Below are positions 5,449-6,681 of a stretch of DNA of 6,681 bases, one piece after another. How positions within the stretch are numbered: position 1 is the first letter of the stretch; every line of letters starts with the position of its first letter. The DNA comes from JANXPZ01 sp034678345. GTDB lineage: Bacteria > Eisenbacteria > RBG-16-71-46. A model generated the notes under the pieces. That model saw only the letters and a program-made list of their open reading frames with translations, made no database searches and was not told the origin of the DNA. A program made the translations under genes and the position numbers. The DNA is taken from NCBI GenBank assembly GCA_034678345.1, contig JAXDBZ010000123.1, forward strand, positions 1 to 6,681, read 5' to 3'.

Positions 5449-6438
5449 CCGCGTGGATGCGACCGCGTCCCGCACGGCGGCGAGGTTCGCGGGCGGCGTG
5501 TCCGGCCGGATCGAGCAGCCGGGCGCCACCAGCCAGCGACGCCCGCCGGTGGCGCGCAGCGCGGCCTCGACCTCGGCCCGCACGGCCGCCGCGTCGCCGG
5601 TGAGCAGCGCGCCCGCCTGCGAGATGCCGCCCATCACCGCGGCGCCGAGGCGGGCCAGGCCCTCGGCCAGCGTCGGGTTCGTGGGGTCGGTCGCCGCCCA
5701 GGAGAACGCCGCCACCGGGTAGTCGGCGACCTCGAAGAGCAGGTTGCGGCGGCCGCAGACGTGCAGCACGTTGAACGGCGCGCCCGCCGCCGCCTCGAGC
5801 ACGCGCCGGTCCCAGGGCCGCGACCACTCGCGGTGGAGCGCGGGCGTGAGCAGGTCGGCCGTGGCCCAGTCCACGGTGGCGAGATAGATGCCGTCGGCGC
5901 CGGCGCGCAGCACCTCGCGCACGAAGGGCACGAAGGTGGCCGTGACCGCCTCGAGCGCGCCGCGCACGAGGTCGGGGTGCGAGTCGAGGTGGGCGCGCAG
6001 CTCCTCCGGCGTCTCCACCATCTCGCCCAGCACGGCGAGCGGCGTGAACACCGTCTCGATGAGCGGGACATCGGCGGGGAGGGCGGCGCGCACCGCGCGC
6101 ACCGCCTCCAGTTGCTCGCCGAGCGCTCCGGCGTCGGACGGCCGCGGCGTCACTCGGGCCCAGTCCCCGGGCGCGTGCACCGGCCAGGCCTCCAGCCGCG
6201 GCTTGGCGTCCGGCACGCCCGGGTAGCGGTAGCGCACGCCCCACGGCTCGACGTGGTAGTGCTTCCGCGGGTTGAGCTTCACCCAGTCCCAGCGGTGACG
6301 CTCCCAGGCCTCCAGCGTGGCCGTGGTCAGCTCGGCGGCGCTGTTCTCGCGGTGGTAGACGTGCCCCCAGAACGATGCCGGCGGCCGGTCCAGTCCGCCG
6401 CCCGCCAGGGCGGCCCACACCCGCTCGCGTGACGTCAT
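5440..6438 (-). CDS. UroD-superfamily protein, probable zinc/cobamide-type methyltransferase
   Basis: A 332-aa cytosolic protein of the uroporphyrinogen decarboxylase superfamily (TIM-barrel fold, usual length about 330-350 aa). Family pieces seen: N-terminal TSRERVWAALAGGGLDRPP, EPWGVRY (65-70), the central ADGIYLATVDWATADLL (181-197), and the C-terminal WLVAPGCSIRPDTPPANL. The HemE signature MRQAGRY is missing, so it is not the heme-pathway decarboxylase. Instead HVCG (H226, C228, G229) and C308 match the H-x-C-G-x(n)-C zinc motif known from methylcobamide:coenzyme M methyltransferases such as MtaA and MtbA. The likely role is methyl transfer to or from a thiol or corrinoid using a zinc site; the substrate is unknown, and no corrinoid-binding protein is nearby. 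ATG 6438 has GGAGG 4 nt upstream. It is first in a leftward cluster with two redoxin-like genes and has a good promoter candidate at 6480-6509. Confidence 0.92.
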   Translation of the reverse strand: MTSRERVWAALAGGGLDRPPASFWGHVYHRENSAAELTTATLEAWERHRWDWVKLNPRKHYHVEPWGVRYRYPGVPDAKPRLEAWPVHAPGDWARVTPRPSDAGALGEQLEAVRAVRAALPADVPLIETVFTPLAVLGEMVETPEELRAHLDSHPDLVRGALEAVTATFVPFVREVLRAGADGIYLATVDWATADLLTPALHREWSRPWDRRVLEAAAGAPFNVLHVCGRRNLLFEVADYPVAAFSWAATDPTNPTLAEGLARLGAAVMGGISQAGALLTGDAAAVRAEVEAALRATGGRRWLVAPGCSIRPDTPPANLAAVRDAVASTRLT

Positions 6439-6479
6439 CGCGCCTCCCGGGGAGCGCGTCGCGTCTCCCGCCAGGCCCG

Positions 6480-6509
6480 AATCTAGCCCCGGGCCGCGGG
6501 GCCGGACAA
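6480..6509 (-). promoter_or_regulatory. Promoter of the UroD-like gene cluster, with overlapping palindromes
   Basis: Minus-strand TTGTCC (6509-6504) and TAGATT (6485-6480, four of six matches) are 18 bp apart, giving a start about 35 nt before the ATG. GCCCCG (6486-6491) and CGGGGC (6497-6502) form an inverted repeat inside the spacer, and AAGCCC (6508-6513) with GGGCTT (6517-6522) another touching the -35. Either could be a repressor site, although GC-rich palindromes arise easily at this composition. Confidence 0.5.
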
Positions 6510-6521
6510 GCCCGCCGGGCT

Positions 6522-6550
6522 TTGCGTCCGCGGTCCCGACACACTAGCGT
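6522..6550 (+). promoter_or_regulatory. Possible leaderless promoter for the lipoprotein gene
   Basis: TTGCGT (6522-6527) and TAGCGT (6545-6550) are 17 bp apart, and the ATG follows the second box after 6 nt. A -10 box placed so close to the ATG is the known arrangement of leaderless transcripts, and no ribosome binding site is visible. Each box matches the consensus at only three of six positions, so this is weak. Confidence 0.25.
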
Positions 6551-6556
6551 CGCGGC

Positions 6557-6681
6557 ATGGCAGCCGGACGTGGCGGGGTCATCCGTCGGATGCGGAGCGG
6601 TGCGCGTCGCGCGCGGGCGCTGCTCGCCGTCCTGGCCCCGCTCCTGGCGGCGGGCTGCGCGCGCGAGCCGCGCCCCGCGGT
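6557..6681 (+). CDS. N-terminus of a lipoprotein, cut by the window edge
   Basis: The visible 41 codons give an Arg-rich N-region (RRMRSGARRARA), a hydrophobic stretch (LLAVLAPL) and the lipobox LAAGC with Cys34, the sequence signature of a lipoprotein signal peptide cleaved by signal peptidase II. The mature part starts CAREPRP and is too short to identify. The start is uncertain: ATG 6557 has no ribosome binding site, and ATG 6590 (residue 12) would give a more typical signal-peptide length. It is divergent from the UroD-like gene, with 118 nt between starts, so the two may share regulation. Confidence 0.65.
   Translation, partial: MAAGRGGVIRRMRSGARRARALLAVLAPLLAAGCAREPRPA

Noticed and set aside
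5440..6438. Assignment as hemE
   Set aside because: The MRQAGRY active-site signature is absent, no other heme gene is nearby, and the zinc-binding pattern points to another branch of the superfamily.
5386..6544. Upstream extension of the first redoxin-like gene antisense and out of frame across the UroD-like gene
   Set aside because: It covers the UroD-like gene in another frame with Arg/Gly/Ala-rich sequence. ATG 5386 with GGAGG and a clear signal peptide is the start.

Overview
This is a GC-rich window (third codon positions almost always G or C) with compact bacterial gene order, sigma70-like promoter candidates and strong GGAGG-type ribosome binding sites. No marker gene fixes the taxon. 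The style fits an uncultured soil or sediment lineage with a high-GC genome, but that is inference. No mobile element, CRISPR array, tRNA or rRNA was seen.

Layout, left to right. Bases 1-195 lie between comM and a leftward gene whose GTG start and AGGAGG site sit at the extreme left edge; the interval holds a promoter candidate and a potentially structured leader of about 105 nt. 196-1707 (-) encodes ComM, a YifB-family AAA+ ATPase. A 230-nt divergent intergenic region separates it from 1938-3989 (+), a soluble hybrid histidine kinase (PAS-GAF-HisKA-HATPase-REC). A 14-bp perfect GC-rich hairpin between convergent genes probably terminates transcription from both sides.

The right part is a leftward cluster, read from right to left: a uroporphyrinogen-decarboxylase-superfamily protein (5440-6438), then two exported thioredoxin-fold, AhpC/TSA-like proteins (4802-5386 and 4077-4682). 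The first protein lacks the HemE MRQAGRY signature but carries the H-x-C-G-x(n)-C zinc pattern of cobamide-dependent methyltransferases. Both redoxin-like proteins lack the peroxidatic cysteine, and the second has no cysteine after its signal peptide. A divergent lipoprotein gene (lipobox LAAGC) begins at 6557 (+) and runs off the right edge.

The most unusual content is the pair of cysteine-depleted, secreted peroxiredoxin-like paralogues next to a zinc methyltransferase-like protein, and the small hairpins and palindromes in several of the intergenic gaps. The comM and histidine kinase genes look ordinary for their families.
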